This document shows, one piece after another, positions 53,401 through 62,870 of a stretch of 64,000 bases of DNA (positions are counted from its first letter, which is position 1; each line of letters begins with the position of its first letter). This DNA is from Litsea cubeba. Lineage: Eukaryota > Streptophyta > Magnoliopsida > Laurales > Lauraceae. Location of the stretch: contig CM022955.1 of NCBI GenBank assembly GCA_012931725.1, positions 13,498,137-13,562,136 of the forward strand, read 5' to 3'. The notes under the pieces are model-generated. The model ran no database searches, was not told the DNA's origin, and saw nothing but the letters and a program-made list of their open reading frames with translations. The translations under genes were made by a program, and so were the position numbers.

Positions 53401-56173
53401 GCAGGTTGTCGACCTCTTCGACGACCGCATCTGTCTGCTGTAGCCCGGTCCTGCGGGCCCTCTGCACTACTGGTTTATGGTCGGGGTCGACGTTGAGCTT
53501 GTGGCACATGACCTCAGGGTCGACCCCGGGCATTTCACTTGGGTTCCAAGCGAAGACGTCCACATTCTGCATCAAGAACCGGGAGAGTTCGGCCCTTTCT
53601 TCGTCGGACAGCTGGGTGCCGATCAGGAAGAACCGGTCTGGGTCTGCCGGGTCCAGCCTGACCTCGGCCAGGTCCTCGATGCTCTTCTTCTCAGGGTCCT
53701 GGCCGATCTCATCGAGGCCTTTCTCAAACTCGGCCAGGTTGACGCGCTCTGGCTCCTTCACGGCCGGGACTGCGGCCAGCATGCACTGCCTGGCCTGCTG
53801 CTGGTCTCCCTTCACTGTGACTACTTCCATCTTGCCTTCCTCGTTCTCATGGACGAACTTCAGCTTTTGGTGGAAGGAAGATGGAACTGCCTCTAGCTTG
53901 TGGAGCCATGTTCTACCCAGAATGACATTGTAGGGAGAAGGGGCGTCCACAACCAGAAAGTCGGCCGACACGGAGGCTCCGCCAAATTGGGTTTCCAAGG
54001 TGATTCTACCTTTGGGGTAGACTGGTGTGGCGGACAACCCTAGCAGAGGTGCACGGACCTCCGTGAGGTCTGCTTCGGAGAGCTTCATCCTCTTGAAGCA
54101 GTCGTAGTAGAGGACCTCGGAGGAGCTGCCGGAGTCGACGAGGATCCTCTTTACGGTGAAGTCTCTCAGCTTCATGGTGAGGAGCAGGGGGTCGTTGTGA
54201 GGGACCTGGACTCCCTCTAGATCTCGATCCGAGAACGAGATGGCTGGTCTGTCGCGGCGGGCTTTCTTGGATGCCGGGGCGAGGTCGGCTTTCATTACTT
54301 CTTTCTCGTGCGAAGCCCGCCTGGCTTCGGCACGGGTTTGTGAGCTTCCCCGGGATGAGGAAGCGGGAGCTGAGGACGCCAGATGGATCACGTTGATGAT
54401 CTTCTCTGAGTCCTCGCTGTCTGGAGCTTGGGCTGCGCTCTGGTGGATCCGGCCCTCGCTGCCGCCGGCATCTCCTTCCTTGATGAACTCTGGGATGTGG
54501 CCCTCTTTGGCCAGCTTTTCCAAATACCACTGTAGAGTCCTGCATTCTTCGGTCCTGTGCCCGTTGCCCTTATGGAAGGAGCAGTAGAGCTTGCTTCGGG
54601 CCCCTTCGGTGGGTTCACTCTTCAGGGCCGGAGGATACTTGAAGAATGGCTTGGATTTGATTTTGGCCAGGATGCGGTAGATCGGCTCCTTGAAGACGAC
54701 GTTGACGCTCTGACTGGCGCTGGAGGGAGGTCTGGGTTTCCAATTGCCCCCAGACCTGGACGACGAAGGCTTCGTCGCACTAGAGGCCCAGTCCCGCTTG
54801 GGCTCCTGCTTCTGGGAGGATCTCCCGCCTCTTTGCCGAGGCTGGCTGTCTTTCTGTTCGGGCTCCGGATGCCCGTCGCGATCCTTAGCTCGGATCTCGT
54901 CTTCCTCCCGGGCGATGAAGCGCTTCACCCGGGACATCAATTCTGACATGGACTCTGGGGTGTCCCCGGCCAAGTCCTTCCGCACGTCGATGCCGGGGAT
55001 CAGGGCATGCTGGAAGGCGTAGATGGCTATCGCCTCTCTCGCGTCCTCGATCTGGCTGTAGATTGCCCAGAATCGGTGGGTGAACTTGGCGAGGGTTTCG
55101 CCCTGCTTCATTCTCAGGGCGATGAGGTCCCCTTCCTTCTTGGGGACGACGGCGTAGGCCTGGAACTTCTTCAGGAAGGAGAGCTGGAGCTCCTTCCAAC
55201 TGGAAACTGACTGCTCCGGGAGGGAGCAGAACCACTTCAGGGGGAGGTCACCCAAACTGGAGGAGAAGATCTTGCAGTTTAGATGACCCTCGTTTCCCCA
55301 AATGGACATCTTCTGGGAGAAGTGTCGGAGGTGCGCAGATGGATCGGACAGTCCGTCGTAGGGGACGAACCGCGGGACGGAGAACTTCTTGGGCAAGGGG
55401 GTGTGCTCGATCTCTTTTGTGAAGGGAGAGCCCCCGAGATCAGTGTGACCACAGAGCTGCTTCTGGTCCCGCATGTCCAAGTTGCGCTGGAGAACCAATC
55501 TGACGCGCTTGTCAAATCGCTCTTGCTCGTCATCCTTCTCTGGAGTCTGAGCTCGGGTCTTCCGCTTGGGACGGCTCGGGCTACGACGGCTATGGGTTCG
55601 GCCGCCTCGGCTGTGGTGACTTCGGCTGTTGCTCGAGCCTTCGTCATGGATCTGGCTCCGTTTCTGGTCCAGATGAGGTCTGAGTTCCTCACGAGGAGGC
55701 TGGGCTGCCTCGCGGGGAGGCTGGGCTGCCTTGCTGGGAGCATCCTTCTTTTTCCCTTGAGGCTCCGAGACCTCCCTCAAGAAGGCAGTTTGCACTGCCT
55801 TCAGCTGCTGCTGAAGCTCGCGAATCATCCGTTCTTGCTTCTGGAGTTGCTTCTGGAGGAGGGCAGCTTCAGGAACCTCCTCAGGGGGTTGTGCGTGGCG
55901 CGTTTCTCCTACGGCCACGGCTTTGTCCTTCCGGGGACGCTCGTGCTGACGATCCTTGCGTCTGGGTGGCGCGACTTCTTCTGGTGAGATCGAGGCCTCG
56001 AGTCCCTCTTGGAGTGGGAACTCGATAAAGAGCTGGGAGCCCAAGCGGCCCTCACCTGCAGTCGTGCCATGCACCGTGTGGGAGCGTCCTTGAGGAGGGA
56101 CGTCCGCTGGCGGTGGTGGCAGCTCGAGCGCTGCTCTTGAGGATTCTACGCCCTTCTTAGCTTTCGGAGGCAT
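50402..56173 (-). CDS. Element D Gag-Pol polyprotein with two RNase H domains
   Basis: 1923 codons in one frame from MPPKAKKGVE. Gag: basic/Pro-rich N terminus, then the retrotransposon Gag domain (about 255-445: FVPYDGLSDPSAHLRHF, WKELQLSFLKKF). A CHHC finger follows near 540 (CSFHKGNGHRTEEC). Protease: ILVDSGSSSEVLY. RT: WRVCVDFTDLNRACPKDSF, PFGLKNAGATYQ, YIDDMVV. First RNase H: VSDHAVSSVLIRE, an altered gypsy RNase H. Second RNase H: FVDGSS, NNEAEYEA, FSDSQL, NTHADALANL, with all four acidic catalytic positions. Integrase: HIGG...CEKCQ, GLDIVGP, LISDNGTQFD, NNGQAEISNK. There is no stop or shift, so it is probably active or very recently active. Confidence 0.97.
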   Translation of the reverse strand: MPPKAKKGVESSRAALELPPPPADVPPQGRSHTVHGTTAGEGRLGSQLFIEFPLQEGLEASISPEEVAPPRRKDRQHERPRKDKAVAVGETRHAQPPEEVPEAALLQKQLQKQERMIRELQQQLKAVQTAFLREVSEPQGKKKDAPSKAAQPPREAAQPPREELRPHLDQKRSQIHDEGSSNSRSHHSRGGRTHSRRSPSRPKRKTRAQTPEKDDEQERFDKRVRLVLQRNLDMRDQKQLCGHTDLGGSPFTKEIEHTPLPKKFSVPRFVPYDGLSDPSAHLRHFSQKMSIWGNEGHLNCKIFSSSLGDLPLKWFCSLPEQSVSSWKELQLSFLKKFQAYAVVPKKEGDLIALRMKQGETLAKFTHRFWAIYSQIEDAREAIAIYAFQHALIPGIDVRKDLAGDTPESMSELMSRVKRFIAREEDEIRAKDRDGHPEPEQKDSQPRQRGGRSSQKQEPKRDWASSATKPSSSRSGGNWKPRPPSSASQSVNVVFKEPIYRILAKIKSKPFFKYPPALKSEPTEGARSKLYCSFHKGNGHRTEECRTLQWYLEKLAKEGHIPEFIKEGDAGGSEGRIHQSAAQAPDSEDSEKIINVIHLASSAPASSSRGSSQTRAEARRASHEKEVMKADLAPASKKARRDRPAISFSDRDLEGVQVPHNDPLLLTMKLRDFTVKRILVDSGSSSEVLYYDCFKRMKLSEADLTEVRAPLLGLSATPVYPKGRITLETQFGGASVSADFLVVDAPSPYNVILGRTWLHKLEAVPSSFHQKLKFVHENEEGKMEVVTVKGDQQQARQCMLAAVPAVKEPERVNLAEFEKGLDEIGQDPEKKSIEDLAEVRLDPADPDRFFLIGTQLSDEERAELSRFLMQNVDVFAWNPSEMPGVDPEVMCHKLNVDPDHKPVVQRARRTGLQQTDAVVEEVDNLLKAGAIREVQYPVWLANTVVVKKKTGKWRVCVDFTDLNRACPKDSFPLPKIDQLIDATSGHDRMSFLDAYRGYHQIPLYEPDEEKTSFITPRGTYCYKVMPFGLKNAGATYQRLVTKMFQAQLGRSVEVYIDDMVVKSVRSSDHLTDLGEVFGILRAYKLKLNASKCAFGVASGKFLGSLVTRRGIEANPDQITAIQGIQSPSTTKDVQRLTGMAAALNRFISRSSDKCKPFFQLLRKNLKFQWTPECDQALAALKTYLMSPPLLSTPTRGEILYLYLAVSDHAVSSVLIREDEGVQKPIYYTSKTLLDAETRYLLLEKLALALITASRKLSHYFQSHTIVVITEHPLRSLFKKADFSGRISKWAVELGQYDIQYRPRTAIKAQILADFIVEFASPGPAPTQLGTALGGTGQEPVETEVQQSHTSAWRIFVDGSSTSKRAGLGIVLQSPEGLVIKQAFTLDFKATNNEAEYEAMNAGLNSARILGAQHLEIFSDSQLVTSQLAGDYQVRDDRMAAYLALAKKLLSQFQKAEVRQISRDANTHADALANLASAVEAGKKRTIEVGSVSRSSLELHSSRLVLCADLGPSWMDPIVAYLKDDQLPEDKTEAHKIRLKAARFWLSPEGKLYRKSFTGPYLQCVHPSKVDDFLYEIHEGICGSHIGGRSLAYRAISQGYWWPYMQKDAQVYARKCEKCQKFSHSLHQPAQDLSPLSSPWPFAQWGLDIVGPLHRAPGNKRWLIVATDYFTKWIEAEPLSSITDRDSRNFVWKNILTRFGIPRTLISDNGTQFDSKSFREFCQEHGIRNHYSTPAYPQNNGQAEISNKVILDGLKKRLDKAKGRWTEELPSVLWAYRTTPRRSTSATPFSLAYGMEAVIPLEIGLPTLRTELVDQGRNETNLAMELELADERREAAALRLTDYQQRLARAYNQNVKERRFTAGELVLKKTLPADKEPNEGKLAPNWHGPFRVVSLAGKSAYKLEDLDGKPLPRPWNASHLKKFYF

Positions 56174-56250
56174 GGCTTCTGAGAGGTTGAGGTGAGGAAG
56201 GATTGTTTGGAAAGATTAGGAGAAGGTTGGGAAGGCTGGGATATTGCTTT

Positions 56251-56266
56251 CCCACAGACGGCGCCA
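56251..56266 (-). other. Primer-binding site of D
   Basis: Minus strand TGGCGCCGTCTGTGGG, two bases inside the 5' LTR. It ends in the TGG expected to pair with a tRNA CCA end. I do not assign the tRNA. Confidence 0.8.
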
Positions 56267-56268
56267 AT

Positions 56269-57224
56269 TGTAGGTGCAGAAAATTATGACCCACAATAAG
56301 AGGGTGCCTTACAGGACTTATCCGTGAAGATGATGATGTCTGGGATGTCTGGATGCCGTCCGGAAGCCTGAAAGAGAGTAGCAAACGGTCAGAGGACCCT
56401 GGCCTGAGCGGCACAAGGCTCTCCGATGCCAAAGTCAGTATGTGAACTGGAACAATGGAAGGAGAGGGAGAAGAGAGGCAGAGTGAGGGCTCTGTGAGTG
56501 GGATTATGCGTACCTTGCATGGTGTATGAAGGTCTATTTATAGAGGATTGGATCGTATCTCTCAGAGAATATCTGGGTGTGGGTCCCATGATCTGACTGG
56601 GAAGTCATGATCAGCCCACAAAGTAATAAATGCAGTCTAATCCGGCCCACTCAGCATTTAATGCTAGTCGGGTCAGCCCACATTGCATTAAATGCGTGTC
56701 TTGTTGGGCCAGATTGTGTTGGGCGCCTTTGGCGGTAGGAGTACCAGCGGATCTGCCCTCGGGCCTTGCCCTGATGTGGCCTCAGCCGCTGGATGCTGCC
56801 ATGTGGCGATCTGGTGAAGATAGTGGGCGGCTGGATGTCGCATCTGTCCCACTAGCTCGTGACCCTATCCCTCCACGTGTCTGATGACGTGGGGGATGAG
56901 GGGCCCAAGCGAAGGTTCTTTCTTGCTTCGGCTACTGTCCTTGCTTCTTCAGCCGAGGTAGCTTTAGCCGAGGTAGGGTTCTTTGCGGAGATAACATCCG
57001 GGGTGGCCTTGCCGAGGTGGACTCTTTGCCGAGATGAAGCCCGAGGTGGTCCAGTTCGGCGCTTGTGGCCTGGAGATGTTTGATGTCGGCCAAGGCCTCT
57101 GTCCTGGTAGCCGGGATGAGATCGGTGCCACGTAGATGGCACGCGGATGGCACGTGAGAACGCTTAGACCCATCTGATGGCTGTGATTAGCTTAATCCTA
57201 TAGCTCTGGAAATTTCCCCACACA
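56269..57224 (-). repeat. Element D 5' LTR
   Basis: 956 bp, TATA (minus) at 56534-56543, ACGT inverted repeat at 56873-56892. Differs from the 3' LTR at about four sites. Confidence 0.95.
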
Positions 57225-57430
57225 CTAAGACAACTAGTATATCGGATGCTAGGTGTACTTTGATTGATCTACTTTGCTTTATATGGAGCACGGTAGGTAT
57301 ATATCTTCAAATACTGAGATATCCAGATTCACGGTTGGTCGCTTTATTGGTATTGATGGTACTGATGGTATTGATGAATGGTGCTGGGCTTGAGCCAGAC
57401 CTAGCTACTTCAGTATGTCTTAATGGATGG
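57225..57430 (+). other. Segment right of D
   Basis: Non-coding. Begins with the D TSD CTAAG; probably belongs with 44411-44616. A short TATTGATGGTACTGATGG repeat lies at 57350-57375. Confidence 0.4.
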
Positions 57431-57793
57431 CTTTGATTGAAAGAACTAATTGCTCTTAGAGGAGTTTCGGTGTGGGGTAGACCTCCGAACTCGTTGCGAA
57501 TGCTCTCAGATCTACTGGATAATCAAGCAAGGGTTCCTATCTCCCTTATCTAGAGCAATCCCTAGTAGTCACGACTACTACAGACTCTACCCCTCCTGTA
57601 ATCCCACATCTCCTGACCAGTGTGGGAATTCTGCCAACCAAGAGTTTGAAGTTGATCCAAACCCAACCACCAAGAGTTTGATCCATATCTAACTCAACCA
57701 AATCAAGACTTGTTGGGAGTTCATCCGCGGCATATCGCCGGGCTCGATCTGGCGTGGGTCCAATCGCAGTCGTGCCACACAATTTTCCTAATA
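57431..57793 (-). repeat. LTR H (3' LTR of a copia fragment)
   Basis: On the minus strand it follows GTGGGAGAT and starts TATTAGGAAAATTGTGTGGC, where TGTTAGG is expected. The other end is estimated only. Confidence 0.6.
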
Positions 57794-57951
57794 ATCTCCC
57801 ACTTGGCACGAATGCCATGTAAATCAAATGTGCCAATGTACATCAACATATACTCTAGTCCATATACACATCTCCAGCCTAGTAAAGCCTTAGTGAAAGA
57901 ATTCATGTCAATTCCACTAGTGGGATCCTCGATATTGAAATCTTAAGTTTC
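57794..57951 (-). pseudogene. Copia H Pol C-terminal tail
   Basis: Minus strand reads DPTSGIDMNSFTKALLGWRC, then LHGIRAKWEII into the polypurine tract. A C-terminal stub of a copia Pol, cut at 57951 by the end of LTR E. Confidence 0.6.
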
Positions 57952-59650
57952 TATCACGACCCAAACCTGAAATTTAATCTATTTGAGTTAACCGGAGTCG
58001 AATAAACTGCTGCAGACAATATCAGTTCAGCTCAATGAGCCTGTAGAAATCATTATGTAATGCCAACTCACGTGTAATTCATGTCATTAATTTCAATTAC
58101 ATATAATGAGCGTTTACGAGCTAATCTTTATAGTTTCAATAACAATTCAATTCAAATGATTACCATCCAAAAGGGTGTAATTCTAAGTGATTTAATGTAC
58201 ATGTGTTATACTCGATAGACATTACAGTTCTTATGGAAAATCGTACATTAAAGTCGCTTGATTAACACCTATTGGCGGTATGAGGGTTACAAACAGCCTT
58301 GAATAAGTCAATAGGCTTTCAATCTTGAGTTTCAGACCTGAAGTCTGAAAATACATCACTCTGTTTACTCGTCAGTTCACTCGTCGATTGACCTGTCAGT
58401 CGACCGAGATGTGGCTTTTGGCTGACCGACGCGTCTCGGTCAGGTTGACGGTTCGAAAACCAGAGGCGAATTATCTTGTTCAGGTTACTGCGTCGGTTCA
58501 CGTTTCGGTTGACCGATGATGATTGTCGGCTGACCGACCTGGTCGGTCAGGTCTCGGTTCAAAAACCAGAGACAAGTTTTTCTATGCATTTTACACTATC
58601 GGTCAGCTTGTCGGTTAGCCCTCGGCTAACCGACATCGTCGGCTGACCGAGCTTACCCAGAAACGAGACACAGAATTCACACACGAATTCTGTTCTGTCC
58701 AACTTCCTTTGAACCTGCACCAAATCCTTTGGAACCTCCTGTTCCCTTCTCTACACATCATTTAAACACATATATCACTTCTATTCCATTCAAAATGAAT
58801 CTAACACCCTATTACATCATTCAAAGAATAGGAACCCATTTCATCAATCCATCCATTCAATTCAACATAACAAAGACTCGAAGTCATGAAGAATATAAAA
58901 GGAACTAACATGCAGTAGCAATTGAGCATATAAACTTATTTATACTTGCCTCTATGCTATAACCCCTTTTGTTTCCACTTGTGAATTGAGATGATAAAAT
59001 CCTTGAAGCTTCCTTGCAAGAAACCAACAAGAAGATTTCTCAGCTAAACTCAGTATGCAAGGAAATCACACAAGAAGAATGGAGGAAGAAGATGACCAAC
59101 TTGTCTCCTAACCCACTTGAACCTCTTGCCCTCTTGCATATGAGAAAATGAAAAAGGAAGAAAGAAAGAATGAAGAACGAAGAATGAAACCATTCACTGG
59201 GTTGCATAGCCACACCTGGACAGAACTTAAGTTGCATGTGCTCTGTACATGACACATGGTTCAGAATTTACAACTTAACCCCATTCACATTGTACAATTT
59301 CACTTAGGGTCAAACTAAGACCTCTTTGTTTTATCTTCAGTCAAATGAAATTAAGCGTATTATGAAAATTGATGTACTCGTCGAGATACACGCGATGATA
59401 TCAAATTTCACCCAATTCGACGATATACACATAAATGTATAATTACGAAAAAGTCCTCCAATTCACTAATTGGGTCAAAACCAATTTCATGTCTTTTCAT
59501 TAGGCTTTCATTAGGCTTAATTCAGTCATCTAAGACTAATTTCAATCACAGTGATCATTAATCTCATGTCATTTAATTAATCAGACATTAATCAAAGGTA
59601 ATCACGATTAATTAGAGTTAATCGTATTTAAATCGGGATGGGGTGTAACA
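57952..59650 (-). repeat. Element E 3' LTR
   Basis: 1699 bp, minus strand TGTTACACCCCATCCC...GGTTTGGGTCGTGATA (final CA decayed to TA). TATA-like (minus TATAAATAAG) near 58935-58944. A cluster of GGTTGACCGAC/GTCGGTCAG palindromic units at 58365-58660. No coding sequence. Confidence 0.8.
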
Positions 59651-59704
59651 TTCCCCTAAACTTGTAGAATTTCGGTCCTCCGAATGCAACAAAATCCAGT
59701 AAAA

Positions 59705-61102
59705 TCAAGATACGAAATAAAACGAAAGGACAATTGAAAAATTCACCTGAACGAAGAGCTCTGGGTATTTTCGAGCCATTTGCTCTTCTAATTCCCACGT
59801 GGCTTCGCTGGTTCCATGATGTGCCCAACGAACCTTGACCCATTTATTGGTTCTTGTACGAAGAACTTGCTCTTTGGTATCTATAATTTCTACTAGCTTC
59901 TCAACATATGTGGTATCCGGACGAACTTGAATATCATCATACTTTATAATGTGTGAAGGATCCGCCACATATTTTTGAAGCATCGACACATGAAACACAT
60001 TATGGATACCTGAAAGTGCTGCTGGAAGGTCTAGGCGGTAAGCCACATTTCCAATCCTGCTCTTAATCTGGAAGGGTCCGATAAATCTTGGTGAAAGTTT
60101 TCCTTTCTGACCAAATCGGATTGTCCCCTTCATAGGCGAAGCTTTCAAGAACACTTTATCACCAATAGCAAATTCAAGATCACGCCGACGATTGTCAGCG
60201 TAGCTTTTCTGCCTTGATCGGGCTATCCTCAATCTCTCTTGTACTTTCTGTATCTTCTCTGCTGTCTCTGCAATCACTGTAGGACCATGAAAACTTCTAG
60301 TACCAACTTCTTCCCAGCTAACTGGAGTCCTACATCTTCTGCCATATAAAGCTTCAAACGGTGCCATATCAATACTGGAATGATAACTGTTGTTGTACGC
60401 AAATTCGCACAATGCCAAATGTTCATCTCAATCACTTCCAAAGTCCATAACGCTGGCACGAAGCAAATCCTCTAGAGTTTGAATTGTTCGTTCAGATTGT
60501 CCATCAGTTTGAGGATGATACACAGTACTAAACCGCAGTTTAGTGCCCATAGAATTCTGAAATGCTTGCCAAAACGTAAAAACAAACCAACTGTCTCGAT
60601 CTGATACAATCGAAACTGGTGTTCCATGCAGTCTGGTTATCTCTTTGACAAACAACTTTGACATTTCATTAAATCCCATATCCTTTCTAAATGGAAGGAA
60701 ATGCGCAGACTTCGTAAGACGATCCACAAGCACCCAGACGGTGTCATGATGTCTTCTGGTCATTGGTAAACCAGATACAAAGTCCATAGTTAAGTGTTCC
60801 CACTTCCATCTAGGAATATGTAAAGGATGAAGTAATCCAGGAGGCTTTTTGTGCTCAAACTTTACACGCTGACAGGTCAAACACGATGCCACATATCCAG
60901 CTATTTCTCGTTTCATATTGTGCCACCAAAACCTGTCCTTGAGATTCCTGTACATTTTAGTGCTTCCTGGATGCATAGAATATCGAGTGTAATGTGCTTC
61001 AAACATCACTGCTTGCTTCAAATCTTCTTGTGCTGGCACACACAATCTATTTCGAAAATAGAGAGTACCATCAACTAACACAAAATCTGGTCTAGCTGTA
61101 AT
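59705..61102 (-). pseudogene. Element E integrase and chromodomain, one nonsense codon
   Basis: Minus strand: ITARPDFVLVDGTLYFRNRL, zinc domain HYTRYSMHPGSTKMYRNL...CLTCQRVK, core MDFVSGLP, IVSDRDSWFVF, QTDGQSERTIQTLEDLLRA. A single TGA (60428-60430) replaces the Trp codon expected in MDFGSDWDEH; the frame continues in phase to ALCEFAYNNSYHSSI. The C terminus GPFQIKSRIGNVAYRLDLP leads into a chromodomain (VEIIDTKEQVLR, KVRWAHHGTSEATWELEEQM). Only the one stop and the A3 insertion break it. Confidence 0.92.
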
Positions 61103-61107
61103 ATTAT

Positions 61108-62870
61108 TATTAGGATTTTGTTTATTGCAATTTGATGGATGCATTAGCATTTTATTCATCTCATGAATTTTCACACATGCATTGATTTAGATAATCTTGA
61201 AATCTTGATTTACTCAAGCATTGTTTTAAATTTTGTAAATCTCTTGTTACATGCATGTTTTGGTTTTAAACTTGGATGCATTTAATTTGAAAAAGAATTT
61301 TCATATATCAAGCAAGCCTATGGTTTTAAAACTTTCTAATCATTTTAGGCTTTTTATATTTCATGATTTTAAACCTCTTAGAATGATTTAAAATCATGTT
61401 TCCATGCTTGATTTAATGGCCCAAAAGAATCCCCTCAAGAATCACTTTAAAGTATATGAAAAATGGGAATTCTGGTCCCAGGGTCGACCTGCAGTGTACC
61501 AGGTCGACCTGCCCATGGACCAGGTCGACCTGGCACACTGCAGGTCGACCGGGCAGAGGGCCGTTGGCTCTCCAACGGTCATATTTGTGACCGTTTGTAT
61601 TCGGTCGACCGGGGATGGTATGGGGTCGACCGAAGACACGCCTATAGTCACTTTTTGACTATAAATATGAGTTCATTCCCATTGAAAAGTTGTTGAAGAT
61701 TTTAGAACTCTTAAGCCTTCTTGGAGGTGTTTGGAGACAAGGAAAAGGGGATGAACTAAGAGAGATCAACGGGGGTCATTAGTAAAGCTCAAGCTTGGAT
61801 TAAGGAAGTTAAATCACTAAGTAAGCTTTACCTCTCTTAATCAATTGTTATATGCTTAGTTTTAAATCTTTGGTAAATGATTTTTAGCATGATAACAATG
61901 ATGTTTTGAATCCTTATCATATTTAATCTTTGATCTATTTGTATTGGATTCTACTTCTTGATTCAAACCAAGTTTGTTTTATAAACTTTGTTAATCATGT
62001 TTTGTCAAAACCTTTGATTTGTTTATAAACATGTTTCATTAACTTGTTTGAATCATCTTTGTTGTTTTCATTCATTTGAACTTTAGTTAAACTAATTTGT
62101 TTTGAAAACAACATTGAATGTGCATCACATGTTTAGACATAATTAATTTCATACAACTTGTGTCATCTTGATTTTCATAAATCATTTACAAGTTAGTATT
62201 TGTGTACATGTGATTTGCATAACACTTCAATCAAATCTTTTTATGAGCATTAAACTTTTGAATTGCTTTAAGCATAAAATAGATTGAGCTTAATTTCAAA
62301 CTTGATTGAAGTTTTCACACACACACATCATAAGCACTCATCTTTGTAATTCTTAGTGTGTTTGTGTGAGTTGTTTTACAATTTCATATCCGCCTATTTA
62401 GAGGCAATTTATTAGAGCTTAAATTGTAATCTCATAAGAGTGTTTTGTGAAGACACTTTCTTTGAGAGAAATCTTTTATGTATTAAGGTTATTGCTTAGC
62501 CTAAGAAAAGCATTGTGTAAAGGTTATTGCTTAGCCTATAAAAGCACATTGTAAGGTTATTGCTTAGCCTAGAAAAGCATAGTTGTAGAGGTTATTGCTT
62601 AGCCTTTTGAAAAGCATAATAGTGGAAATCCGGTGGGGTGTGAGGAACACAAGCCGGTAGTGGATGTAGGCATTGAGGCCGAACCACTATAAATCATTGT
62701 GTTATGGTGTGTGCTATGTGGTGATTTTGTTTATTAGCTTCCGCATTTTGTTTGTTAATCATCACAAGTGACTAGTTAATTTAAAGAAATTAAAATTGGT
62801 CATAATTAGTCATTAAGTGTAGTTCACCCTATTCACCTCCCCTCTAGGGTTAGGATCCCTTGGACTTTCA
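61108..62870 (+). repeat. LTR A copy 3 (A3): complete solo LTR
   Basis: 1763 bp, starts TATTAGGATTTTG (TG decayed to TA), ends TGGACTTTCA; TSD ATTAT at 61103-61107 and 62871-62875. TATA (TATAAATA) at 61660-61667 with GGTCGACC units just upstream (61482-61632). Four repeats of AGGTTATTGCTTAGCCT at 62485-62620. Hairpin at 62659-62688. Confidence 0.94.
62659..62688 (+). other. Conserved LTR hairpin motif (A3)
   Basis: AGTGG, ATGTA, GGC, loop ATTGAG, GCC, GAA, CCACT. Fully paired version of the A-type hairpin. Confidence 0.7.

Larger units (their letters stand above)
44617..57224 (-). mobile_element. Element D: complete young Ty3/gypsy element of the Tat lineage
   Basis: 12,608 bp. Both LTRs are 956 bp (44617-45572 and 56269-57224) with about four substitutions. 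TSD CTAAG at 44612-44616 and 57225-57229. The minus strand carries PBS (56251-56266), a single open gag-pol frame and a purine tract (GCTAGGGGGCAAT, 45573-45585). Between pol and the 3' LTR lie 4.8 kb of extra sequence with a plus-strand spliced gene, a second plus-strand promoter and two tandem-repeat arrays. A second RNase H domain in Pol marks the Tat (Ogre/Retand-like) lineage. GC content is clearly higher than in its neighbours. Confidence 0.97.

Noticed and set aside
50735..55987. Plus-strand open frames of 130-234 codons opposite to the D gag-pol
   Set aside because: They mirror a GC-rich, strongly biased coding frame on the other strand and show no domain; treated as shadows.
58365..58660. 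GGTTGACCGAC cluster in LTR E as another upstream enhancer array
   Set aside because: On the LTR's sense strand it lies downstream of the TATA-like site, so it does not match the upstream position in copia-1 and LTR A.
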